The translations under genes and the position numbers were made by a program. The notes beneath the pieces were generated by a model. It was not told the origin of the DNA and ran no database searches. It saw only the letters and a list, made by a program, of their open reading frames with translations. Shown piece after piece: positions 1 to 5,049 of a stretch of 8,372 nucleotides of DNA (the first letter of the stretch is position 1; every line of letters begins with the position of its first letter). Source of the DNA: an uncultured Clostridia bacterium (GTDB lineage: Bacteria; Bacillota; Clostridia; Oscillospirales; Ruminococcaceae); the NCBI GenBank assembly GCA_946563605.1, contig CAMNVW010000056.1, positions 1 to 8,372 on the forward strand, read 5' to 3'.

Positions 1-25
1 GGGCGCTCCGTTCTCTTTGTCGGCC

Positions 26-71
26 CTCTGCTAAGAGCGCACTTACTCACCACCGGCAGGCGGGTGGTGGT
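26..71 (-). other. Candidate transfer origin (oriT), IncQ-like nick region
   Basis: Read on the minus strand, CACCACC (69-63) and GGTGGTG (54-48) form a 7-bp stem around an 8-base loop. Two bases later comes TAAGTGCG|CTCTTA (45-32), so the predicted nick falls between 38 and 37. IncQ-type origins (RSF1010/R1162 relatives) have an inverted repeat, about 3 bases, then TAAATGCG or TAAGTGCG followed by CCCT; the agreement in sequence and spacing is close. A small hairpin, CTCT/AGAG (26-29/34-37), lies just past the nick. If real, a relaxase encoded outside the window would cut here and the strand would leave with bases below 37 leading. No relaxase gene is visible, so the function is inferred from the motif alone. 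Confidence 0.5.
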
Positions 72-300
72 ATGGCCTGCGGCCATCGTGCGCCCTCCGG
101 GGGAACGGGGCCAGGACAGCTCCGCCATCAGCTTTCCCCTGCCAGTATATACAGCAGACGCCAACGGCGGCTTGTGCATCGGACGCAGCCGCGCCGATCA
201 CCGGGGGCTTGGGGGGCTTCGGCCGCCAACAAGCGGCACAGGGTATATACCTGTGCATTGCTTGCCACTACTACCAGTGCCTATAAATGAGGGTTGAAAG
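72..300. other. GC-rich non-coding stretch of probable mobile-element origin
   Basis: No open frame here has a convincing start, ribosome binding site or recognisable protein; short frames in several registers overlap on both strands, as expected in GC-rich non-coding DNA. Two perfect inverted repeats are visible: ATGGCC/GGCCAT around TGC (72-77/81-86), and GCACAGG/CCTGTGC around a 7-base AT-rich loop (236-242/250-256). Base composition is far more GC-rich than the gene that follows at 374. The position beside the oriT candidate suggests both belong to one element. A weak promoter-like pair, TTGCTT (258-263) and TATAAA (282-287) with an 18-base spacer, sits at the right edge and could serve the next gene. 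Confidence 0.35.
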
Positions 301-373
301 TTGCCAGTATTGGTGGTATGCTTGACTCATGACAAATCGATAAATCGGTAGTTGACAAAGGAGTTGAGCTGAT

Positions 374-781
374 ATGAAAAAGAAAATCATCATATTGCTG
401 TCTGTTGTGATAATTCTTTTGATTGGCATTGTTGTATGGTTTAATATTCCACTCGACTTGATGGACTTAGACCCTAATGAGGTCATGGAAATAGTTGTTT
501 TCAATGGCAATAGCGGAAACGCAACACATATTACCGACAAAGAGCAGATTCAGCATATTGTCGAAAATTTGAATGGCGTCGAAGTAAAGCGGTCAAAGCC
601 ATCTTTGGGATATACGGGATATAGTTTCAAAGTTACTATTTATTTGTCTGATGGCAACGAGGCAGGCGATTGGAATAATTTTATTATCAACTCAGATGAT
701 ACAATTAGAAAAGATCCATTTTTCTATTCTGTTACAAATGGAAATATTGATTACAGCTATATTGAAGGTATCGTAGAATAA
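374..781 (+). CDS. Small membrane-anchored protein of unknown function
   Basis: A 135-residue protein I do not recognise firmly. It begins with three lysines followed by a strongly hydrophobic segment (about residues 5-23), a signal anchor or uncleaved signal; no lipobox cysteine is present. The rest (about 30-135) is predicted to lie outside the membrane. It is acidic, has alternating beta-type stretches, and contains a pattern of an extracellular strand, ITDKEQIQHIVENL (53-66) and a later strand region. This resembles small exported domains of unknown function in Firmicutes such as DUF5301, but that is a loose similarity. AAAGGAG at 357-363, ten bases before the ATG, supports the start. The gene is clearly more AT-rich than its neighbours, which fits recent acquisition, and it lies between the oriT candidate and a plus-strand terminator. 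Coding status is likely; function is unknown. Confidence 0.72.
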   Translation: MKKKIIILLSVVIILLIGIVVWFNIPLDLMDLDPNEVMEIVVFNGNSGNATHITDKEQIQHIVENLNGVEVKRSKPSLGYTGYSFKVTIYLSDGNEAGDWNNFIINSDDTIRKDPFFYSVTNGNIDYSYIEGIVE

Positions 782-799
782 CAAAAATTCCAGTTTATA

Positions 800-828
800 G
801 GGGATTTCATCTTTTGGGTGAAATCCCC
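800..828. other. Perfect 10-bp inverted repeat after the small membrane protein gene
   Basis: GGGGATTTCA (800-809) and TGAAATCCCC (819-828) form a 10-bp stem with a 9-base loop, starting 19 bases after the stop codon at 781. There is no T-run on the plus side, so it is not a classical intrinsic terminator; it may stabilise the 3' end of the mRNA or be a weak terminator that acts with the strong one at 920. Confidence 0.5.
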
Positions 829-919
829 CTTGACAAATGTTCTCTTGATAACAGCTGTTTGTAAAAAAAGTATAGATTATTTTATGAGAGCGTTTGGTAT
901 CCCCATTTTTCCCGTAACA

Positions 920-959
920 AATACCGTTGCCGGTTTACCGGCGACGGTATTATTTTTTT
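920..959 (+). terminator. Strong intrinsic terminator (plus strand)
   Basis: The arms at 920-933 and 938-951 form a 14-bp stem with one G-T wobble, closed by the loop TTTA and followed by seven T at 953-959. It reads correctly only on the plus strand. The nearest upstream gene is the small protein ending at 781. With the minus-strand terminator at 1001-1034 it insulates the accessory segment from the ribosomal operon that converges on it. Confidence 0.85.
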
Positions 960-1000
960 AAGATAACTGCGGTCACTTTTTAAAAAGATATTTATGGATG

Positions 1001-1034
1001 AAAAAACCCTCCCGTACCGATTGGTACGGGAGGG
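1001..1034 (-). terminator. Intrinsic terminator of the rpmG-secE-nusG-rplK-rplA operon
   Basis: Arms CCCTCCCGTACC (1007-1018) and GGTACGGGAGGG (1023-1034) form a perfect 12-bp stem around a 4-base loop. On the minus strand it is followed by six T (1006-1001). It starts 28 bases past the rplA stop, so the operon appears to end after rplA and does not run on into rplJ. Confidence 0.93.
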
Positions 1035-1062
1035 TCGTATTCTATCTTCAGCCAAAAGCCGA

Positions 1063-1752
1063 TTAGCAGAATTTAGCTGGGTTGACTTTTACGCCAGGAC
1101 CCATTGTTGTAGCCAGAACGCAGGATTTAACGTACTGACCTTTTGCTGCTGCTGGTTTTGCTTTTACGATAGCACCCATCAGAGTTTCAAAGTTTTCCTG
1201 GAGCTTTTCAGCGCCGAAGGAAGCTTTGCCGATTGGGCAGTGGATGATGTTTGTTTTGTCCAGACGGTATTCGATCTTACCAGCTTTTGCTTCCTGAACA
1301 GCTTTTACAACGTCAGGAGTTACAGTGCCGGCTTTTGGAGATGGCATCAAGCCTCTTGGACCGAGAACCTTACCGAGACGGCCAACAACACCCATCATGT
1401 CAGGGCTAGCGATAACAACGTCGAAATCCATCCAGCCGCCCTGAACCTTCTGCATATATTCTTCAGCGCCTGCATAGTCAGCGCCAGCTGCCAGAGCTGC
1501 GTCAACTTTGTCGCCTTTGCAGAATACCAGTACGCGAACGGTTTTACCGGTACCGTTTGGCAGTACAACTGCACCACGAACCTGCTGTTCAGCGTGACGG
1601 GAGTCAACGCCCAGTCTTACGTGGATCTCTACGGTTTCATCAAATTTAGCTTTTGCAGTTTTCAGACAGTTTTCAATAGCTTCGTTGGTATCGTACAGAG
1701 CAGCAGTATCAACCAGTTTGGTGCTGTCCTGATATTTCTTTCCATGTTTCAT
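1063..1752 (-). CDS. rplA: 50S ribosomal protein L1
   Basis: Full-length 229-residue L1, the protein of the mobile L1 stalk at the ribosomal E site; it binds 23S rRNA and in many bacteria also represses its own mRNA. The sequence aligns with the family throughout: the N-terminal KKYQDSTKLVD and the EIHVRLGVD strand of domain I (41-50), domain II with VRVLVFCKGDK (72-82), and the hallmark LGKVLGPRGLMPSPKAGTV (126-144). The C-terminal domain I return ends in ATTMGPGVKVNP. AGGGAGGAGT (1770-1761), eight bases before the ATG, fixes the start. It is the last gene of the operon, 63 bases after rplK, and is followed directly by an intrinsic terminator. The probable L1-binding site is ahead of rplK, so L1 would regulate both genes together. 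Confidence 0.98.
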   Translation of the reverse strand: MKHGKKYQDSTKLVDTAALYDTNEAIENCLKTAKAKFDETVEIHVRLGVDSRHAEQQVRGAVVLPNGTGKTVRVLVFCKGDKVDAALAAGADYAGAEEYMQKVQGGWMDFDVVIASPDMMGVVGRLGKVLGPRGLMPSPKAGTVTPDVVKAVQEAKAGKIEYRLDKTNIIHCPIGKASFGAEKLQENFETLMGAIVKAKPAAAKGQYVKSCVLATTMGPGVKVNPAKFC

Positions 1753-1815
1753 TTTAAATTACTCCTCCCTTAAACTGAGTGGTAAATGCGGAAATTTCCT
1801 CCCACCCGGGGAGAA

Positions 1816-2241
1816 TTAGTCAACTACCTCGACACCCATTGCGCGAGCAGAACCAGCGATCATGCTCATAGCAGATTCGAGGTTTGCAGCATTGAGGTCA
1901 GGCATTTTCATTTCAGCGATTTTCTGCACCTGTGCTTTTGTAATTTTTGCAACTTTAGTTTTGTTTGGAACACCGGAACCGGATTCGATCTTGCACTCTT
2001 TTTTGATGAGTACAGCAGCCGGAGGGGTCTTGGTAACAAATGTGAAGGATCTGTCAGCGTATACGGTGATAACAACTGGGATAACCAGACCTACGTCATT
2101 TTTTGTTCTCTCATTGAATTCTTTTGTGAATGCCATGATGTTTACACCATGCTGACCGAGAGCTGGGCCAACCGGTGGCGCCGGAGTCGCTTTGCCTGCA
2201 GGAATCTGCAGTTTAATGTAGCCGGTAACTTTCTGAGCCAT
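1816..2241 (-). CDS. rplK: 50S ribosomal protein L11
   Basis: L11, 141 residues, the usual length. It binds the GTPase-associated region of 23S rRNA and is needed for factor-dependent GTP hydrolysis and for (p)ppGpp synthesis by RelA on stalled ribosomes. The N-terminal domain (1-72) carries the proline-rich hinge IPAGKATPAPPVGPALGQHG (13-32), the site linked to thiostrepton-class binding and RelA signalling. The C-terminal RNA-binding domain (about 73-141) has KTPPAAVLIKK and the MPDLNA...SMIAGSARAMGV end. The open frame extends six codons further upstream, but TGGAGGTG (2258-2251), nine bases before the ATG at 2241, and the family start MAQKVTGYIKLQIPAGK select 2241. A probable L1-binding RNA hairpin lies directly upstream. 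Confidence 0.98.
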   Translation of the reverse strand: MAQKVTGYIKLQIPAGKATPAPPVGPALGQHGVNIMAFTKEFNERTKNDVGLVIPVVITVYADRSFTFVTKTPPAAVLIKKECKIESGSGVPNKTKVAKITKAQVQKIAEMKMPDLNAANLESAMSMIAGSARAMGVEVVD

Positions 2242-2269
2242 TAGTAAATGCACCTCCATAAAATGTGGT

Positions 2270-2307
2270 CAGTCGGGACAACATACAGATTTTTGTCCCT
2301 CCCACTG
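2270..2307 (-). promoter_or_regulatory. Probable L1-binding autoregulatory RNA element in the rplK leader
   Basis: In the minus-strand RNA, CAGT (2307-2304) pairs with ACTG (2273-2270), and GGGACAA (2299-2293) pairs with TTGTCCC (2281-2275). Between the two helices is an asymmetric internal loop, GGGA (2303-2300) opposite a single G (2274). L1 recognises a short two-helix hairpin with a G-rich asymmetric internal loop both in 23S rRNA and in the leader of its own operon, with a strand reading like GTGGGAGG, which is present here. The element ends 11 bases before the rplK ribosome binding site, so bound L1 could block L11 and L1 translation without affecting nusG. Structure is seen; binding is inferred from the known L1 leader family. 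Confidence 0.68.
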
Positions 2308-2382
2308 TGCTGTTTTTACCCATTGCAAAAACAGCAGAAAACCCTTTCGGGCACGACTTAAAACGGGTTAGGGTTTTAAGTC
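2308..2382 (-). other. Structured nusG-rplK intergenic leader with alternative pairings
   Basis: Two further perfect stems precede the L1 element in the minus-strand RNA. GACTTAAAAC/GTTTTAAGTC (2382-2373/2364-2355) has an 8-base loop, and TGCTGTTTTT/AAAAACAGCA (2336-2327/2317-2308) has a 9-base loop. Between them is CCC-GAAA-GGG (2351-2342) followed by four T. AAAACCC (2377-2371) can instead pair with GGGTTTT (2344-2338), which would break the first stem. Such mutually exclusive folds are typical of processing or attenuation sites, but neither stem ends in a strong T-run. No good promoter is visible in the gap. Confidence 0.5.
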
Positions 2383-2400
2383 ACCTCATCAAGACGATAT

Positions 2401-2922
2401 TTATTCTATTGTCTCTACCTGATCCAGTTCAAGCTCTACGGGTGTCTCTCTTCCAAACATGGAAACGACGACCTTGACCATGTTGCGGTCGGTGTCCAGT
2501 TCTTCAACCACACCGATGAAACCGTCAAGATAACCGTCGGTGATCTTAACAGAGTCGCCAACCTCGAAGTTGACTTCCACCTGTTTTTTCTCCACACCAA
2601 GAGCAGCTACTTCCTCGTCGGACAGCGGAACCGGTTTGGAACCAGGGCCGACAAAGCCAGTTACTCCACGAATGTTGCGGACAACATACCAGGAATCATC
2701 TGTCATGATCATATTGACAAGCACGTAGCCTGGGAAAATTTTGCGTTCAACTTCACGCTTTTTGTTGTCTTTGATCTCAACAACCTTTTCGGTAGGAACC
2801 ATGACGCCGGCGATCAGATCGTGCAGCTTCCGGTTTTCCACCGCGTTTTCGATATCTGTTGCAACCTTGTTCTCATAGCCGGAATAGGTGTGCACCACAT
2901 ACCACTTTGGAGCTTCAGCCAT
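2401..2922 (-). CDS. nusG: Transcription elongation/termination factor NusG
   Basis: NusG, 173 residues, the normal bacterial length. It binds the clamp helices of RNA polymerase across the cleft and adjusts pausing, Rho-dependent termination and coupling with the leading ribosome. The NGN domain (about 5-105) shows KWYVVHTYSGYENKV at its start, the central RKIFPGYVLVNM (60-71) and WYVVRNIRGVTGFVG (78-92). A linker leads to the KOW domain (about 118-173) with FEVGDSVKITDGYLDGFIG and a terminal strand. GGAGG (2935-2931), eight bases before the ATG, fixes the start. It sits 42 bases after secE, the standard secE-nusG pairing, and 159 bases before rplK; that long structured gap suggests rplK-rplA are controlled separately from nusG. 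Confidence 0.98.
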   Translation of the reverse strand: MAEAPKWYVVHTYSGYENKVATDIENAVENRKLHDLIAGVMVPTEKVVEIKDNKKREVERKIFPGYVLVNMIMTDDSWYVVRNIRGVTGFVGPGSKPVPLSDEEVAALGVEKKQVEVNFEVGDSVKITDGYLDGFIGVVEELDTDRNMVKVVVSMFGRETPVELELDQVETIE

Positions 2923-2964
2923 AAGTATAACCTCCGATGGTGTAGATGATAGGGTAAGACTTGA

Positions 2965-3183
2965 TTAGTGGAATAAGCTGACAATCGCATTGAAAATGAA
3001 ATCAATGACGCCGATGCCAACGGCAGAAACCGCAAGGACAAGCATAACAACGCCGGTATTATTGATAACCGCTTTTTTGCTTGGCCATACGACCTTCTTC
3101 ATTTCACCCTTCAGGTCTTTGAAAAAGCGTGTGATGCTAGAGGCGATTCGCTTGAAAAAGCCAGGTTTTTTCTGATCAGCCAT
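2965..3183 (-). CDS. secE: Preprotein translocase subunit SecE
   Basis: A short, single-span SecE of 72 residues, typical of Gram-positive bacteria. It clamps SecY in the membrane channel that exports and inserts proteins. The basic N-terminal amphipathic region (5-25) is followed by the conserved hinge GEMKKVVWPSKK (26-37) and one membrane segment (about 41-66), then a short tail. The ATG at 3183 is preceded by a GGCGGG-type ribosome binding site of moderate quality. It starts 20 bases after the rpmG stop and is followed by nusG; the rpmG-secE-nusG order is conserved across Firmicutes. Confidence 0.97.
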   Translation of the reverse strand: MADQKKPGFFKRIASSITRFFKDLKGEMKKVVWPSKKAVINNTGVVMLVLAVSAVGIGVIDFIFNAIVSLFH

Positions 3184-3203
3184 TTAAACAGCCCGCCTTT
3201 CGC

Positions 3204-3353
3204 CTACTTGGTTTCTTTGTGAAGTGTGTGTTTCCGGCAGAACTTGCAGTATTTGTTCATCTCAAGTCTGTCAGGATCGTTCTTTTTGTTTTTCTTTGTG
3301 TTGTAATTACGCTGTTTGCACTCTGTGCAAGCTAAAGTAATTTTAGTCCTCAT
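3204..3353 (-). CDS. rpmG: 50S ribosomal protein L33, zinc-ribbon form
   Basis: A 49-codon gene. Translation begins MRTKITLACTECKQRNY and ends CRKHTLHKETK, a full-length L33 of the large subunit near the E site. Two CxxC pairs, CTEC (9-12) and CKFC (36-39), show this is the zinc-binding form; some bacteria carry a second, cysteine-free copy expressed when zinc is short, and none is seen here. The ATG at 3353 has AGGAGGTG (3366-3359) five bases upstream. It is the first gene after the promoter at 3505-3533, behind a leader of about 145 bases. Confidence 0.96.
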   Translation of the reverse strand: MRTKITLACTECKQRNYNTKKNKKNDPDRLEMNKYCKFCRKHTLHKETK

Positions 3354-3414
3354 ATCGGCACCTCCTGATAAAACGGATTTTTTTGCCTCCCTCGTAAAGG
3401 AAACGCTTGAATCT

Positions 3415-3447
3415 CCAACCTGACGGGATCAGCTCCTCGTCTGTTGG
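3415..3447 (-). other. Interrupted hairpin in the 5' leader of the rpmG operon
   Basis: In the minus-strand RNA three helices stack: CCAAC/GTTGG (3447-3443/3419-3415), GACG/CGTC (3441-3438/3425-3422) and GGA/TCC (3436-3434/3428-3426). They are separated by a small internal loop and one bulged A, with apical loop GCTGA. The hairpin lies roughly midway between the predicted transcription start (about 3497) and rpmG. No T-run follows, so it is not a terminator. It does not match a ribosomal leader I can name; it may stabilise the mRNA or bind a protein. Confidence 0.45.
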
Positions 3448-3504
3448 CGGGTGGATGGTTCATTTTTGGACATAAAAAAAATAACCCTTTTTAGAGGTGC
3501 TTTC

Positions 3505-3533
3505 ATGATATCATATTCCCAAAACTACGTCAA
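3505..3533 (-). promoter_or_regulatory. Main promoter of the rpmG-secE-nusG-rplK-rplA operon
   Basis: On the minus strand, TTGACG (3533-3528) is a near-consensus -35 box. It is separated by exactly 17 bases from TATCAT (3510-3505), a good -10 box. Directly upstream of the -35, CAAAAAAATCC (3545-3535) is an A-tract placed like an UP element, as found at strongly transcribed ribosomal promoters. Initiation is predicted near 3497. Confidence 0.85.
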
Positions 3534-3545
3534 CGGATTTTTTTG

Positions 3546-3835
3546 GCATTTGGGCGCGCTTTTTTAAAGTTTATGGATTTTGTCACACTGCAAAGCTTTT
3601 TGCGGCTTTTGGCTTGGCGGTTTTGCGGACATTCTGTCAAAGCCTTTGCCGAAGAAGCTCCCGATATCCTATCGGAATGTGCCGCAACCCCAGTGCCTTA
3701 CACAGAGAGGTGATTTTTTTCAGTTGGCAGGATGTTATATGAGGAAGAAATGCCGGATGGTATTTTTTACAGAAAAAAGGTGAATACGCACAAGGGAAAC
3801 GGGCAGAGAATATACAAAATGATACCATTCCACCA
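3546..3835. other. Divergent intergenic region, no gene supported
   Basis: About 290 bases between the two opposite promoters. A frame opening at a TTG at 3580 and closing at 3783 would encode 67 residues, but it has no ribosome binding site, no recognisable domain and an unlikely composition, so I do not call it. The only structures noted are a small palindrome CCGATA/TATCGG (3661-3666/3670-3675) and several T-rich runs. Any operator shared by the two operons could lie here, but none is identifiable. Confidence 0.55.
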
Positions 3836-3865
3836 TTGAAACGGCAGGCGCGGTTATGATACAAT
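3836..3865 (+). promoter_or_regulatory. Promoter of the ddl-murI-DUF1934-argS operon
   Basis: TTGAAA (3836-3841) and TACAAT (3860-3865) are separated by 18 bases, and TG at 3857-3858 makes an extended -10. Both boxes are one mismatch from consensus. Transcription should begin near 3872, giving a leader of about 85 bases before ddl. Confidence 0.75.
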
Positions 3866-3956
3866 GATAGGTACTGACTGAGAAAATCATTACATATGAA
3901 TACAGTGTGTGTTTCGGCGCATTGGCACGAGAAACAGGAAAAAAGGAGTGTCCTTT

Positions 3957-5027
3957 ATGAATGAAAATAAAATCAGGGTGGCAGTGCTGTTCGGCGGCGT
4001 TTCCAGCGAGCATGAGATTTCGCTGATGTCCGCAGAATCGGTGCTGTGCAATCTGTCCGACCAATATGAAGTGCTGCGCATCGGCATTACCAAAGACGGC
4101 AGATGGGTAGAATATACCGGCAGCAACGAAGAAATTACCAACCAGAAGTGGGAATCCGACACGAGCCTGCGCACCGCAGTCGTTTCTCCTGACCGCTCCC
4201 ACAAGGGAATTTTGCTGCTGGGCAAGGATGGTTACACCGTTTATCCGGTGGACATCTGTTTCCCTGTTCTGCATGGCAAACATGGCGAGGACGGCACGAT
4301 TCAGGGACTGTTCCAGCTGGCAGGCATCCCGTTTGTCGGCTGTGACACGATTTCCAGCGCAAACTGCATGGACAAAGAGATGACCCACACCATTCTGGAG
4401 GCAAACGGCATCAGGATGGCAAAATGGGTGATCGTTAACGAGCAAAAAATGCAGGACTTTGACGCTTTTGCACAGCAGGCTGAGGAAAAGCTTGGCTATC
4501 CAATGTTTATAAAACCGGCGAACGCAGGTTCTTCGGTCGGCGTCGGCAAAGCAAAGAACCGCGAGGAACTCAAATCCGCCTGTGAAACGGCATTGAAAGA
4601 GGACTACAAAGCGGTTGTGGAAGAATGTATCGAGATGCAGGAAGTCGAGACCGCTGTTTTGGGCAACGAAAACGCAAGAGCAGCAGGCGTCATCGGAGAG
4701 CTGGTTCCGGTAGTGGAGTTTTACACCTACGAGGCAAAATACATCGACGGCACCACCGAGCTGCACATCCCGGGCAGGGTTTCCGAGGAGATCTCGCTGA
4801 AACTGCGCCAGACAGCTGAAAAGGCATTCAAGGCAATCGGCTGCGAAGGGTTTGCACGCATCGACTTTTTTGTCCGCAAGAGCGACTCGGAGGTTATCCT
4901 CAACGAGATCAACACCATCCCGGGCTTTACTTCGATCAGTATGTATCCAAAGCTGTGGGATTACTGCGGCATGAGTTACAGCAAGCTGCTTGACAATCTG
5001 ATTCAGCTGGGATTAGAACGAAAATAA
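3957..5027 (+). CDS. ddl: D-alanine--D-alanine ligase
   Basis: ATP-grasp ligase of 356 residues that joins two D-alanines in the cytoplasm; the dipeptide is then added by MurF to the peptidoglycan precursor. Seen in order: the N-terminal VAVLFGGVSSEHEISLMSAE (8-27), HGKHGEDGTIQG (106-117), the ATP-binding strand FIKPANAGSSVGV (184-196), and the omega-loop region with EAKY (259-262). These are followed by ARIDFF (300-305) and the metal/substrate motif NEINTIPGFTSISMYPKLW (316-334). The tyrosine in EAKY is characteristic of D-Ala-D-Ala ligases, whereas VanA/VanB-type D-Ala-D-Lac enzymes differ in this loop, so this is a housekeeping Ddl. A GTG 48 bases upstream is also in frame, but AAAAGGAG at 3941-3948, eight bases before the ATG at 3957, decides the start. 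First gene of its operon, 22 bases before murI. Confidence 0.96.
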   Translation: MNENKIRVAVLFGGVSSEHEISLMSAESVLCNLSDQYEVLRIGITKDGRWVEYTGSNEEITNQKWESDTSLRTAVVSPDRSHKGILLLGKDGYTVYPVDICFPVLHGKHGEDGTIQGLFQLAGIPFVGCDTISSANCMDKEMTHTILEANGIRMAKWVIVNEQKMQDFDAFAQQAEEKLGYPMFIKPANAGSSVGVGKAKNREELKSACETALKEDYKAVVEECIEMQEVETAVLGNENARAAGVIGELVPVVEFYTYEAKYIDGTTELHIPGRVSEEISLKLRQTAEKAFKAIGCEGFARIDFFVRKSDSEVILNEINTIPGFTSISMYPKLWDYCGMSYSKLLDNLIQLGLERK

Positions 5028-5049
5028 ATGAGGAAGGCGGCGAACAAGG

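Larger units (their letters stand above)
3372..3545. repeat. 14-base direct repeat flanking the operon promoter and leader
   Basis: AACGGATTTTTTTG occurs at 3372-3385 and again at 3532-3545, in the same orientation and 160 bases apart. The right copy forms the A-tract overlapping the -35 region of the minus-strand promoter; the left copy lies just upstream of the rpmG ribosome binding site. It could be chance in T-rich DNA, a trace of duplication, or two copies of a binding site. Confidence 0.5.

Noticed and set aside
64..297. Overlapping plus- and minus-strand frames of about 70-77 codons in the GC-rich left end
   Set aside because: Several registers are open at once on both strands, which is a composition effect; no start signal or family resemblance supports any of them.
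883..962. Short frame MRAFGIPIF... running through the plus-strand terminator
   Set aside because: It reads straight into the hairpin and T-run, has no ribosome binding site and ends in Phe codons made by the T-tract.
994..1773. Long plus-strand frame of 259 codons opposite rplA
   Set aside because: It is the antisense shadow of L1; it has no ribosome binding site or domain and is rich in Cys, Phe and Ser as expected for an antisense frame.
2364..2378. Telomere-like CCCTAACCC on the minus strand
   Set aside because: A single short occurrence inside a hairpin loop of the rplK leader; coincidence.
3184..3203. tRNA-Trp gene between rpmG and secE, as in some Firmicutes
   Set aside because: The gap is only 20 bases and holds just the secE ribosome binding site.
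3580..3783. 67-codon plus-strand frame in the divergent intergenic region
   Set aside because: TTG start without a Shine-Dalgarno sequence, upstream of the mapped promoter signals, and no recognisable domain.
3735..4766. Long minus-strand frame of 343 codons opposite ddl
   Set aside because: Antisense to a clear D-Ala-D-Ala ligase; no start signal and a low-complexity Cys/His/Phe-rich translation.
3957..5027. Vancomycin-resistance-type ligase (VanA/VanG-like)
   Set aside because: The omega loop carries the EAKY tyrosine of D-Ala-D-Ala ligases, there are no vanH/vanX/vanT neighbours, and murI follows.
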